NCBI RefSeq assembly: GCF_018375725.1
Contig: NZ_JAHACR010000067.1
Coordinates: forward strand, 1 to 16,190
Source: Burkholderia sp.
GTDB taxonomy: Bacteria; Pseudomonadota; Gammaproteobacteria; Burkholderiales; Burkholderiaceae
Length of the DNA: 16,190 bases
Direction of reading: 5' to 3'
Shown piece by piece: positions 7,104 through 13,040 of this stretch. A program made the translations under genes and the position numbers. Each line of letters begins with the position of its first letter. Position 1 is the stretch's first letter. The notes under the pieces are model-generated. The model was not told where the DNA came from. It saw only the letters and a list, made by a program, of their open reading frames with translations, and searched no databases.

Positions 7104-7505
7104 ATGATGCTGTTCGACGATTTGAGAGATAACGAATGGGCGCTGGTCGAGAGTCTGTTTTGCGCGGAGCCCGCTCGCAGTGAACGACGTGGACGCCCTC
7201 GAGTGGAAGCCCGCTCGGTCGTGAATGCCGTGCTGTCGGTGCTGTCGACCGGCGAAGGCTGGTCCAAACTGCCGGGCCGCTATCCGTCGCCGCCGACCTG
7301 CCGCCGCCGCTTCGACGAATGGCAAGCCGACGGCACGCTGACCGAGATCGTCAAGCGACTGGGGTCGAACGGCCGCCAAGTCTCGCTGCGCGGCCGCATC
7401 GGCGCGAGCGCGACCAAGCCGCCGGCACCGCCGAGCCGCGATCGCCTGCGCGGCGCGTTCTGGACCAACCCGGAATCCTGGCGCGCGCCCGTCAAGATGG
7501 CGTAA
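7104..7505 (+). CDS. Solitary DUF4096 (transposase N-terminal domain) protein
   Basis: The 133-residue product matches the DUF4096 helix-turn-helix region that begins IS5/IS4-type DDE transposases. It has LRDNEWALVESLF, then GRPRVEARSVVNAVLSVL, GEGWSKLPGRYPSPPTC and RRRFDEWQADGTL (within residues 7-92). A full transposase would continue for about 150 more residues with the catalytic Asp-Asp-Glu; here it is replaced by a basic, Pro-rich tail ending at residue 133. No terminal repeats flank it. A strong GAGGTGAGG ribosome-binding site precedes the ATG (an adjacent in-frame ATG follows at 7107), and a stem-loop follows the stop. I infer a domesticated DNA-binding protein rather than a fresh IS fragment. 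Its target is unknown. Confidence 0.8.
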   Translation: MMLFDDLRDNEWALVESLFCAEPARSERRGRPRVEARSVVNAVLSVLSTGEGWSKLPGRYPSPPTCRRRFDEWQADGTLTEIVKRLGSNGRQVSLRGRIGASATKPPAPPSRDRLRGAFWTNPESWRAPVKMA

Positions 7506-7511
7506 AGAACA

Positions 7512-7543
7512 CGGCACCGGGCGACTTCAACCGCCCGGTGCCG
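7512..7543 (+). terminator. Hairpin after the DUF4096 gene (no U-tract)
   Basis: CGGCACCGGGCG (7512-7523) pairs perfectly with 7532-7543 across an eight-base loop and starts 6 bp after the stop codon. The stem is strong, but no run of T follows, so termination would need a factor, or the hairpin protects the 3' end. Confidence 0.55.
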
Positions 7544-7698
7544 CAGTGGCGACCGCTTCGCCATACCGCCGTGACGGCCGCGCGCCGCCGTCGTGTAGCG
7601 ATACATCTATTTACCAATATTTACAGCAAGCCTGCACTCCCACGCTTACCTTAGCGACATAGCAACAGGCCGCGTCAACGGCTTGAAGGGAGCCCGCC

Positions 7699-7941
7699 AT
7701 GAAACCAATGTCACTGCTCGCTGCATGCGGCATTGTCGTTTCAATGGCGTTCGCGCTGCCGACCCATGCGGACGACCGCACCCTGCCGCCACACGGGCAA
7801 CAGGAACGCAAGGGCAAAGTGCATGCGCCCGATCCGCGCGACCGGCAGACGGTTCCCCGCGGCGATCTGCGCGGCGACATCGCGAGCAACGCGCGAGCCC
7901 GCATCGGCCTGCCTCCACCTGACGAGCCGCGCCATCGGTAA
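7699..7941 (+). CDS. Small exported hypothetical protein (80 aa)
   Basis: I do not recognise a family. The product starts with a Sec-type signal peptide: Met-Lys, a hydrophobic stretch LLAACGIVVSMAFALP, and a probable signal-peptidase cleavage after THA near residue 24. The mature part of about 56 residues is hydrophilic and rich in Arg, Asp and Pro, with no cysteine, so it should be a small periplasmic or secreted protein. The ATG is supported by an AGGGAG ribosome-binding site. The gene stands alone; the first terminator on its strand is at 8101-8130, leaving a 3' untranslated stretch of about 160 bases. Confidence 0.7.
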   Translation: MKPMSLLAACGIVVSMAFALPTHADDRTLPPHGQQERKGKVHAPDPRDRQTVPRGDLRGDIASNARARIGLPPPDEPRHR

Positions 7942-8100
7942 ACGAAGGCACCCGAGCCACCCATTTCAACGGGCGCTACAGTCGAACGCGACATCGCCCT
8001 ATATCAAAGAAAAATGTACGCGCCCGGGAACTGACCAGCGCACGGGAAGTCACATTGAACGCCATGAGCATGCGTGGCAGCAGCAGAAAGTATCCGGTAT

Positions 8101-8130
8101 GCCCGTATCCTCGCGATACGGGCTTTTTTT
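8101..8130 (+). terminator. Intrinsic terminator
   Basis: GCCCGTATC (8101-8109) pairs with GATACGGGC (8115-8123) across a five-base loop and is followed by seven T. It reads on the plus strand. It ends either the transcript of the small exported protein or an independent small RNA from 7942-8130, and it faces the convergent gene at 8163-8480. Confidence 0.85.
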
Positions 8131-8162
8131 CGCCCTGCTGACGAACCGGCGCGAACGCGATG

Positions 8163-8480
8163 CTAGAGGCGGCTTTCCAGAATCGCCACAGCGCTCGCTT
8201 CGCTCAGCACATAATCGTCCGCACGACGATCGACCCAGGCGGGCAGCTTCTCGTCACGCTCGAGGCGCGCGAACTCGGCGCGGCCGCTGTCCGTCAGCAC
8301 GGCGATGTCGACGGGAGCATGAAATCCCGGGGCGGGCGCGACCGTCTTTTGCCTGATCGTGTCCATCAGCCCGAGCGACCGGAGATATTCGAATACGCCA
8401 GGGCGACGCGCCCACGGCACCTGGCGATACTGCACCCGCCTCAGCGCGTCGAGCACCGCTTCGTTGGAATACGTGGCCAT
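8163..8480 (-). CDS. Conserved hypothetical protein (105 aa)
   Basis: No family is recognised with confidence. The product is soluble, without signal peptide or membrane segment. The N-terminal part (about 5-45: SNEAVLDALRRVQYRQVPWA then FEYLRSLGLMD) and the following strands (VDIAVLTDSGRAEFARLE) resemble the helix/strand order of small winged-helix proteins, including the LTxxGRxEFxRLE wing-like element common in PadR/MarR-like folds. This is a structural guess, not an assignment. The ATG at 8480 has only a weak AGAAAG ribosome-binding site. It is divergent from the DUF218 gene and convergent with the exported-protein gene. Confidence 0.6.
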   Translation of the reverse strand: MATYSNEAVLDALRRVQYRQVPWARRPGVFEYLRSLGLMDTIRQKTVAPAPGFHAPVDIAVLTDSGRAEFARLERDEKLPAWVDRRADDYVLSEASAVAILESRL

Positions 8481-8588
8481 CTCGATTCTTTCTTAAAGTG
8501 CAGCGACAATGCCAAGCGGCACGCCAGGCGGGGTCTCCGCCCGCTAGCGCCGCCACGCGAATCCGGAGAGCGAACGCTCGGCGTCGGA

Positions 8589-8617
8589 TTGGAGCCGAAT
8601 CGTCAGCCGTCCATAAA
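8589..8617 (+). promoter_or_regulatory. Candidate promoter of the DUF218 gene
   Basis: TTGGAG (8589-8594), a 17-base spacer and CATAAA (8612-8617) on the plus strand. A start near 8624 would leave a leader of about 15 bases before the TTG at 8640, which argues against the longer upstream reading of the same frame. Confidence 0.4.
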
Positions 8618-8639
8618 AAGACACCATACCCCAATCAAA

Positions 8640-9359
8640 TTGATTCTGTTCAATTCATTTGCGCTTCTCTTTGTCGCCTTCATGTTCTGGCGCAAGCAGC
8701 GACGCACGATCGTGATCGTTGCCGGCGCACTTTTCTGGCTGCTCGCGACAGGCTGGCTGGCCGCGCCGCTCATCGCGTGGTCGCAGGCAGGCGTGACGCC
8801 AGTCGAACACCCGGCCATGCACGGACGGACCGCGCTGATCCTGCTCGGCGCAGGCACGCATCGCACCGGCGACGGGCGACTCGAACCGCCGTCCGACGGC
8901 TTCGCACGCATCCGCAAGACCATCGAGCTGTACCACACCTGCGCACACAGCGCCGAACGCTGCACGGTGATCGTGTCCGGCGGCGATCCGCAACATCACG
9001 GCGCAACCGAAGCCGAAACCTACGCGCCGCATCTCATCGCCGGCGGCATCCCACCAGACGATCTGATCCTCGAAACACGAAGCCGCACGACCTATGAAAA
9101 CGCAAAGTTCACGTCCCCTATACTACGCTCGCGGCGTGAAGACGCGCAGATTCTCGTCACGTCGTCGTATCAGATGCGGCGCGCCCTGCTCGGCTTTCGT
9201 CACTTCGGCATCGAGCCACAGCCGGTTTTCGCGAATCGCCGCGACGCGCAGACAGGATGGCTGCCGCGCTGGCAGAACCTCGTCAATAGTGAGCGAGCGC
9301 TGCACGAATTGATCGGCATTGCGCAATTCCATGTCTACCGGCAGCTTGGATGGATGTAA
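8640..9359 (+). CDS. DUF218 (YdcF/SanA/ElyC-like) inner-membrane protein
   Basis: The protein has one or two N-terminal membrane segments (about 5-17 and 24-48) followed by a periplasmic or cytoplasmic DUF218 domain. The family motifs are visible in order: ALILLGAG (65-72), IVSGGD (111-116), EAETYAPHLIAGG (124-136), ETRSRTTYENA (145-155) and LVTSSYQMRRA (172-182). DUF218 proteins such as ElyC, SanA and YdcF are linked to envelope integrity and peptidoglycan or lipid-carrier metabolism, but the reaction is not established for this member. The open frame extends far upstream, but that part overlaps the antisense gene and lacks membrane character. I chose TTG at 8640 (239 residues) because it sits right before the first hydrophobic segment; TTG at 8589 is an alternative. 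No good ribosome-binding site is visible. Confidence 0.8.
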   Translation: MILFNSFALLFVAFMFWRKQRRTIVIVAGALFWLLATGWLAAPLIAWSQAGVTPVEHPAMHGRTALILLGAGTHRTGDGRLEPPSDGFARIRKTIELYHTCAHSAERCTVIVSGGDPQHHGATEAETYAPHLIAGGIPPDDLILETRSRTTYENAKFTSPILRSRREDAQILVTSSYQMRRALLGFRHFGIEPQPVFANRRDAQTGWLPRWQNLVNSERALHELIGIAQFHVYRQLGWM

Positions 9360-9486
9360 CGCGGCAGGCAACGGGTCGCTGTCGCGCAGCGGCGGGTGGC
9401 GAGCACATGACGAAAGCATGAAGTGTTGCGGAACTTCAACGCGGCGTTGCACGACGATGCGTTCAAATGCATCGATCCGTCACTTT

Positions 9487-9495
9487 TGCTACACT
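9487..9495 (+). promoter_or_regulatory. Extended -10 promoter of the His/Lys-rich exported protein
   Basis: TGC followed by TACACT (9490-9495) fits an extended -10 element. No good -35 box is seen at the usual distance. A start near 9502 gives a leader of about 85 bases that includes the tandem 15-mers at 9524-9553. Confidence 0.4.
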
Positions 9496-9523
9496 CGACA
9501 CGCACTCGATTACGGTCGCCAGA

Positions 9524-9553
9524 CGAAACGGCAACACTCGAAACGGCAATATT
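9524..9553 (+). repeat. Tandem 15-bp repeat in a 5' leader
   Basis: CGAAACGGCAACACT (9524-9538) is followed directly by CGAAACGGCAATATT (9539-9553), identical at 13 of 15 positions; both differences are C to T. It lies 32 bp before the start codon at 9586. It may be a protein-binding site on DNA or RNA, or a chance local duplication. Confidence 0.6.
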
Positions 9554-9585
9554 CGGGTTCATCACCACTTAGCGGAGATAAAGCA

Positions 9586-9858
9586 ATGAAGAAGACGTCC
9601 CTGGCTATCCTGGTTGCGATGTCGGCGCTGGCTGGCGCAGCGTATGCGCAAGAGAGCACGGAAATCAAGACCATCACCGATCCGGCCAAGATCGCCGAGA
9701 TCGAGCAGCGCGCCCAGGCACTGCAGCAGCAACAGGCTGCACAGGCCGCCGAGCCGGCGATGCACGAAGAAAAGCATCACGCGAAGAAAGCGGCTCATCA
9801 CCATAAGGCCGCAAAGGCTGCGAAGAAGGCCGCCCCGGCCGAAGCAGCCAGCCAGTAA
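9586..9858 (+). CDS. Small exported His/Lys/Ala-rich protein (90 aa)
   Basis: A clear Sec signal peptide (MKKTSLAILVAMSALAGAAYA, about 1-21) with an AYA-QE cleavage site opens this protein. The mature region has a short helical, Gln-rich stretch (about 38-56, IAEIEQRAQALQQQQAAQA). A highly basic tail (60-90) follows, holding six histidines (60, 64, 65, 71-73) among Lys-Ala repeats. The tail resembles histone-like or metal-binding low-complexity sequences; a role in binding metal, nucleic acid or envelope polyanions is only a possibility. ATG 9586 was preferred over the longer frame because it combines a GGAGAT ribosome-binding site with the signal peptide. The gene is monocistronic, with its own promoter and strong terminator. 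Confidence 0.8.
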   Translation: MKKTSLAILVAMSALAGAAYAQESTEIKTITDPAKIAEIEQRAQALQQQQAAQAAEPAMHEEKHHAKKAAHHHKAAKAAKKAAPAEAASQ

Positions 9859-9879
9859 TCGCGGCGGCACCGCACAGTC

Positions 9880-9914
9880 AAAAGCCGAATCCGGGTAGCC
9901 GGATTCGGCTTTTT
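9880..9914 (+). terminator. Strong intrinsic terminator, potentially bidirectional
   Basis: AAAAGCCGAATCCGG (9880-9894) pairs perfectly with 9899-9913 across a four-base loop and ends in five T (9910-9914). The matching A-run on the left means it could also stop minus-strand transcription. It lies 22 bp after the stop codon of the exported protein. Confidence 0.9.
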
Positions 9915-9916
9915 CA

Positions 9917-9943
9917 TTGCGGCGCAGGCGTGTGTGCTAAAGT
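9917..9943 (+). promoter_or_regulatory. Candidate promoter of the 85-aa hypothetical gene
   Basis: TTGCGG (9917-9922), a short 15-base spacer and TAAAGT (9938-9943), preceded by TGC as an extended -10. It starts just after the upstream terminator and would give a leader of about 43 bases. Confidence 0.35.
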
Positions 9944-9992
9944 CGCGCACCGAACATTTCCACCCCGTGCGCACCCCGGTGCGGAGGACAGT

Positions 9993-10250
9993 ATGAGCAA
10001 CATTCAACTCGACATCGAGTGGACCGAGGCCGCCACTCGCAAGATCAAGCAACTGATGCCGCGCGGCTCGGACGACGCGTTTCTCGCGCTGCCGCCGATC
10101 GAATGCCTGCCGATGGAGGGCGACGTGCTCTTCCTCGGCCCGCAAGGCAAGCAACAGCCGTTCATCGTAGCCGAGCGTCAATATCACCATGATGGCGACG
10201 CCGACTGGACGATCATCCTCATTCTCGACGTGCCCGACGCGTCGCACTGA
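9993..10250 (+). CDS. Conserved hypothetical protein (85 aa)
   Basis: I do not recognise a named family. The 85-residue product is small, soluble and acidic overall, without signal peptide or membrane helix. It alternates predicted strands and short loops (IQLDIEWTEAA, VLFLGPQGKQQPFIVAERQY, WTIILILDV), which suggests a small beta-rich domain. The start is fixed by a GGAGGA ribosome-binding site at 9983-9988; the open frame upstream of it is unlikely to be translated. It has its own candidate promoter and no same-strand partner downstream, so it is probably monocistronic. Confidence 0.75.
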   Translation: MSNIQLDIEWTEAATRKIKQLMPRGSDDAFLALPPIECLPMEGDVLFLGPQGKQQPFIVAERQYHHDGDADWTIILILDVPDASH

Positions 10251-10277
10251 TGCACTTCGGTCGAGCGGCTCGCCGTT

Positions 10278-10317
10278 CGACCGCCCCTCCCTCAGGCCGA
10301 CCGCCCCTCCCTCAGGC
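10278..10317. repeat. Perfect 20-bp tandem duplication
   Basis: CGACCGCCCCTCCCTCAGGC occurs twice in direct succession (10278-10297 and 10298-10317). It lies just past the 85-aa gene. It looks like a recent slippage event and could vary in copy number between strains. The rest of 10251-10486 shows no gene or terminator for the plus strand. Confidence 0.85.
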
Positions 10318-10486
10318 GAGGCGAGACAGCAGACGGATATCGGCGCCCCCGAAGCCGTCCGCGTCCGCTTTGCAACGGTCATCGTCGTCACCGCGATTGC
10401 CGCACGTTCGAATTCAGGGCGCCGAACTCCAAGCGGACGCACATTCGGCGACAGCTGCATCGGTCTGCCGCATATCACGGCGCACC

Positions 10487-10521
10487 AAAAAAATTGCCCG
10501 CGCTTCACGGGAAGCGCGGGC
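10487..10521 (-). terminator. Intrinsic terminator of a minus-strand transcript
   Basis: GCCCGCGCTTC (10496-10506) pairs perfectly with GAAGCGCGGGC (10511-10521) across a four-base loop. On the minus strand, two A and seven T follow. It belongs to whatever RNA is made from 10522-10900; bamC ends far upstream, at 11443. Confidence 0.85.
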
Positions 10522-10659
10522 GAAACCGTCGCCCTACGAGGATAGGCGACGGGGCCATCGAGATCCGCGCCGATGCGCGGATCATCATCGGTTGCGCCAA
10601 CGCTGGCCGCGCCGGCATTTCAATACGCCGAAACCGTTTGTCGCGCGTTCTCGACGCGC
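10487..10659 (-). ncRNA. Candidate structured small RNA with four stem-loops
   Basis: Read on the minus strand, four perfect inverted repeats follow each other: 10659-10643 (6-bp stem, 5-base loop), 10583-10562 (9-bp stem, 4-base loop), 10552-10526 (8-bp stem) and 10521-10496 (11-bp stem, 4-base loop). The last is followed by A-A and seven T, a standard intrinsic terminator. No convincing gene precedes it on this strand, so the terminator needs another explanation, and a discrete RNA is the simplest one. The 5' end and promoter are not defined. A 57-codon ORF (10678-10505) overlaps it and ends inside the terminator stem; its basic, low-complexity sequence looks more like a by-product than a gene, though a small protein cannot be excluded. 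Confidence 0.4.
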
Positions 10660-10801
10660 ACCCCGTTTCTGACGTCATCTCCCTGTTCCAACCTTTCGCT
10701 ATTAGCGAGCAGATTCCGTGCCAGGCGAGAAACTGCACGCACAGCATTGATTTTTAAAGAAAAATACTTTCAGAGCACGATATCACCCGTACTGTTCATC
10801 C

Positions 10802-10821
10802 CGTAACATGCGGATGTTACG
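10802..10821. promoter_or_regulatory. Palindromic operator-like site
   Basis: CGTAACAT (10802-10809) and ATGTTACG (10814-10821) form a perfect 8-bp dyad with a four-base centre, followed by a third GTAACG. It sits in an AT-richer stretch (10740-10825) that could hold the promoter of the minus-strand RNA. It is a possible repressor site; no regulator can be named. Confidence 0.4.
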
Positions 10822-10919
10822 TAACGCACACTGAGGATCGGCCCGCACGGAATCCACCATCGCTCGCGACGCTTGCGCGTCTATAAAAGCGTGCACTGCG
10901 GATGACCACGGAGCCCAGC

Positions 10920-11124
10920 AGAGATCCTAAGGAAGAGGTATTTCTCGTCGCGGTAGCCGCAAGTCTGCGGCTTGACAACATCCGATGGCGTGGCCGATCC
11001 GGTCGATGACACCGGTCATGAGCGGATAGCAGCAGCGGTCAGGATACGCCCAGTACGCTTGTCCGGCGTCGGCACTTCGGTCGATTTCGTGGGCAAGGCC
11101 GAGATTATCTTTCGGGAACACCAC
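10920..11124 (-). pseudogene. Decayed insertion-sequence fragment
   Basis: The minus strand contains short open stretches that change frame. One (10976-10920) reads VKPQTCGYRDEKYLFLRIS, which resembles the Tyr-Gly-Tyr-Arg-Asp / Tyr-Phe-Phe-Leu tail seen at the C-terminus of some transposases. The neighbouring 65-codon frame (11124-10927) has no recognisable fold. I read this as transposase debris and cannot assign the family with confidence. Confidence 0.35.
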
Positions 11125-11187
11125 ATCTCGGGGAGCCAGACAAAGCGGTTATACCGGCTTAATCAGGCTGCCGTCTCATCTCTACGA

Positions 11188-11283
11188 TCAATTCAGACAT
11201 ATCATCCTGCCCGACACATCCTGCGCGCGCAGGCGGAAGCCGTGCTCGCGCAGATCGATCCCGATCAACGAAACCGCGCCCAT
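11188..11283 (-). pseudogene. IS110-family transposase, first 31 codons only
   Basis: From an ATG with a GGGAGG ribosome-binding site, the minus strand encodes MGAVSLIGIDLREHGFRLRA and 11 more residues, then stops. The stretch VSLIGIDL plus a following His and an R/K-AQD motif is the typical beginning of IS110/IS1111 transposases, and the Asp of GIDL is the first residue of their DEDD catalytic set. The remainder (about 300 residues) is missing, so it is a dead remnant. It lies beside other IS debris between the candidate RNA and bamC. Confidence 0.65.
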
Positions 11284-11303
11284 GATGGCCTCCCAAAAGA
11301 ACA

Positions 11304-11336
11304 ATCCCCACTTAGCGTAGTCCGCTAAGTGGGGAT
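11304..11336. repeat. Perfect 13-bp inverted repeat in IS debris
   Basis: ATCCCCACTTAGC (11304-11316) is the exact reverse complement of 11324-11336, with a seven-base loop. It lies about 20 bp before the start of the IS110 remnant and has no U-tract on either side. It is possibly an end structure or internal non-coding hairpin of an insertion element. Confidence 0.6.
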
Positions 11337-11375
11337 CGGGCCGACCATCTCATCAACACCCCGAAGATCGGATCT

Positions 11376-11402
11376 GGTGCCCAACCTTTGGGGTGCAGTT
11401 CA
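11376..11402 (-). mobile_element. Possible IS3-family terminal inverted repeat remnant
   Basis: The minus strand from 11402 begins TGAACTGCACCCCAAAGGTT and then GGGCACC. This resembles the TGA-ACTG-ACCCCCAAAAGTTGGACA type ends of IS3-family (IS407-like) elements as I recall them. No transposase of that family follows. It lies about 40 bp after the bamC stop, so an element probably once inserted there. Confidence 0.4.
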
Positions 11403-11442
11403 CGAAGCGGACGCCGTCGCGCATCCGACAGCGACGCCGGAA

Positions 11443-12663
11443 TCAGTGCAACTGATTCACGAGCAGCCCCATGATCTGGCGAGCCGGCGCCGACGTGTCG
11501 ATCGCACCCGCCTCATCGACGACTGCGACACGGGTCCGATCGGGGGTAAGCGCCTTGACGTTGACCCGATATTGCTTCGCCTGTTTCTCTTTCTTGCCGT
11601 GGAACAGCTGGCTCCAGAAGCCCTGTTCCGCCGAGCTGAGATCCTTCGGGTCGACATAACGCACAAAGTACAAACCCTTCGTGCGGTCGCGGTCGTCGAC
11701 CGTGAAGTTCGCACGATCGAGCGCGAGACCGATATGCAGCCACGAGCGGTCATACGGCTCGCCGAGCGTCACTTCGGACGGCGTAGCGCCTGCGACGTCC
11801 GTTGCGTCCGACGCCCCCTGCGACACGCGCGCGACATTCTGGGCGGCGACTGCGGCCGCCGCCTTCGACGCCCCCTTCGCATCGCCCTTCTTGTCTTTTG
11901 CCGGTGCGCCGGCGCTGTCATCGACGTTCGCAATCGGCGGTTCGCCGTTTTTCGCGCGCAGTTCGTTCTGCGCGAGAACCGCCATCAGCCGCTTCAGATA
12001 TTCGGCCTCGAGCGCCGGATCGTTCGGCTTGGCCTCCCACTTGCTCGACTCGTTGTTCTGGCCGGTCAGCGCTTCACGCATGCCCTTCTGGCTGATGAAC
12101 ACGTAGGTGCCGCCGTGCGGCGCGGCGTCGAGACGCGTACGGTACTTGTTACGTTCGGCCGTCACATACGAGTTGCCCATCGCCTTCGAGATCACACCGC
12201 GAATCAGGCCTTCGTTGATTTGCGGATGCGTTTCGTTCCAGTCGGTCTCCATCACACCCTTGTCGCGCTGGTCGACGACGAGCAGGAAACCCTGCTCCTG
12301 CCAGAAACGGCGAACCTGCGGCCAGATGTCGGCCGGCTTCCGGTTGTCGATGACGAGCCAGCTCTCGGTGCCTTCACGCTGGATATGCATGCCGGTCACG
12401 GCCGGCACGACGGCATCGGTCGACGGAGCCGCTTGCTGCACCTGCTGCAGCGTCGACAGGGAAGTCGCGCCGCCCTGCGGCGGCAGCGAGCGCTGATCGG
12501 CCGTCTCGTCGAGCATGTTGGGCGGCACTGCGAGCGAAACCTCCTTCGATTTCGAGTCGCTCTTGTAGTCCACTTTCGTGGGCGACGGCGAACTACAACC
12601 GGCAACGAGCGCACCGGTGGCGAGCACTGCAGCGAACCGCTTGGTAAGACGAAGATCAGTCAT
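11443..12663 (-). CDS. bamC: Outer-membrane protein assembly lipoprotein BamC
   Basis: BamC is a lipoprotein subunit of the BAM complex that folds beta-barrel proteins into the outer membrane. The chosen ATG at 12663 gives a 406-residue precursor with a lipoprotein signal peptide ending in LVAGC, so Cys23 is the expected lipidated residue. An AGAGGG ribosome-binding site precedes it, and the 16-codon longer frame has no such support. A disordered N-terminal lasso region (about 24-95) is followed by two helix-grip domains (about 98-235 and 303-406), joined by an Ala/Lys-rich linker (about 250-295). This is the layout of NlpB/BamC. The gene is complete. It usually follows dapA, but here a tRNA gene lies upstream and IS debris downstream. 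Confidence 0.92.
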   Translation of the reverse strand: MTDLRLTKRFAAVLATGALVAGCSSPSPTKVDYKSDSKSKEVSLAVPPNMLDETADQRSLPPQGGATSLSTLQQVQQAAPSTDAVVPAVTGMHIQREGTESWLVIDNRKPADIWPQVRRFWQEQGFLLVVDQRDKGVMETDWNETHPQINEGLIRGVISKAMGNSYVTAERNKYRTRLDAAPHGGTYVFISQKGMREALTGQNNESSKWEAKPNDPALEAEYLKRLMAVLAQNELRAKNGEPPIANVDDSAGAPAKDKKGDAKGASKAAAAVAAQNVARVSQGASDATDVAGATPSEVTLGEPYDRSWLHIGLALDRANFTVDDRDRTKGLYFVRYVDPKDLSSAEQGFWSQLFHGKKEKQAKQYRVNVKALTPDRTRVAVVDEAGAIDTSAPARQIMGLLVNQLH

Positions 12664-12890
12664 GTTCTGGGAACCCTCTTCCGCTAAATCACAGCGCTTT
12701 CCGTGGATCAACCGCGCATTTTACCGGCGCAGCGGCAGCCTGTGCAAAAAGCGGGCATGCCGCACGCCGCGATGTCTGCCGAGAACGCTCCGCTCTACGC
12801 GCGCGCAGGGCATCGGACATCGCGTCGTTCGGCCGGGAAGCGCGACATGCACAAATATGCATGCGACCCGTTCTAAACTGACAAACAGTC

Positions 12891-12899
12891 TGTTATACT
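12891..12899 (+). promoter_or_regulatory. Promoter of tRNA-Pro
   Basis: TGT plus TATACT (12894-12899) forms an extended -10 element ending 10 bp before the mature tRNA, with a weak TTCTAA at the -35 position 17 bases upstream. The 230-bp interval 12664-12893 between bamC and this site holds no gene that I can see; the bamC promoter must lie in it but is not obvious. Confidence 0.6.
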
Positions 12900-12909
12900 C
12901 TCATGCTTT

Positions 12910-12987
<78 letters not shown>

Positions 12988-13016
12988 GTCAAATCAAGCA
13001 CTTAGCTTGTTACGGA

Positions 13017-13039
13017 AGGCCGGCTTATGCCGGTCTTTT
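13017..13039 (+). terminator. Terminator of tRNA-Pro
   Basis: AGGCCGGC (13017-13024) pairs with GCCGGTCT (13029-13036), with one G-U pair and a TTAT loop. A T-rich tail follows (TTTT, C, then GTTTT). It lies 30 bp after the tRNA. Confidence 0.75.
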
Positions 13040-13040
13040 C

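Noticed and set aside
7104..7505. Intact insertion sequence
   Set aside because: Only the N-terminal transposase domain is present, and no terminal inverted repeats or target duplications flank it.
8160..8639. Upstream extension of the DUF218 frame
   Set aside because: It is antisense to the 105-aa gene, lacks membrane character and lies upstream of a better-placed promoter and TTG start.
10505..10747. 80-codon minus-strand ORF (or its 57-codon inner version) as a protein gene
   Set aside because: The stop lies inside the terminator stem, the AGGGAG abuts the ATG with no spacing, and the region folds into serial hairpins; kept only as part of the candidate RNA.
11329..12687. 452-codon plus-strand open frame opposite bamC
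   Set aside because: It has no signal peptide, domain or ribosome-binding site, while the minus strand encodes a complete lipoprotein with lipobox.
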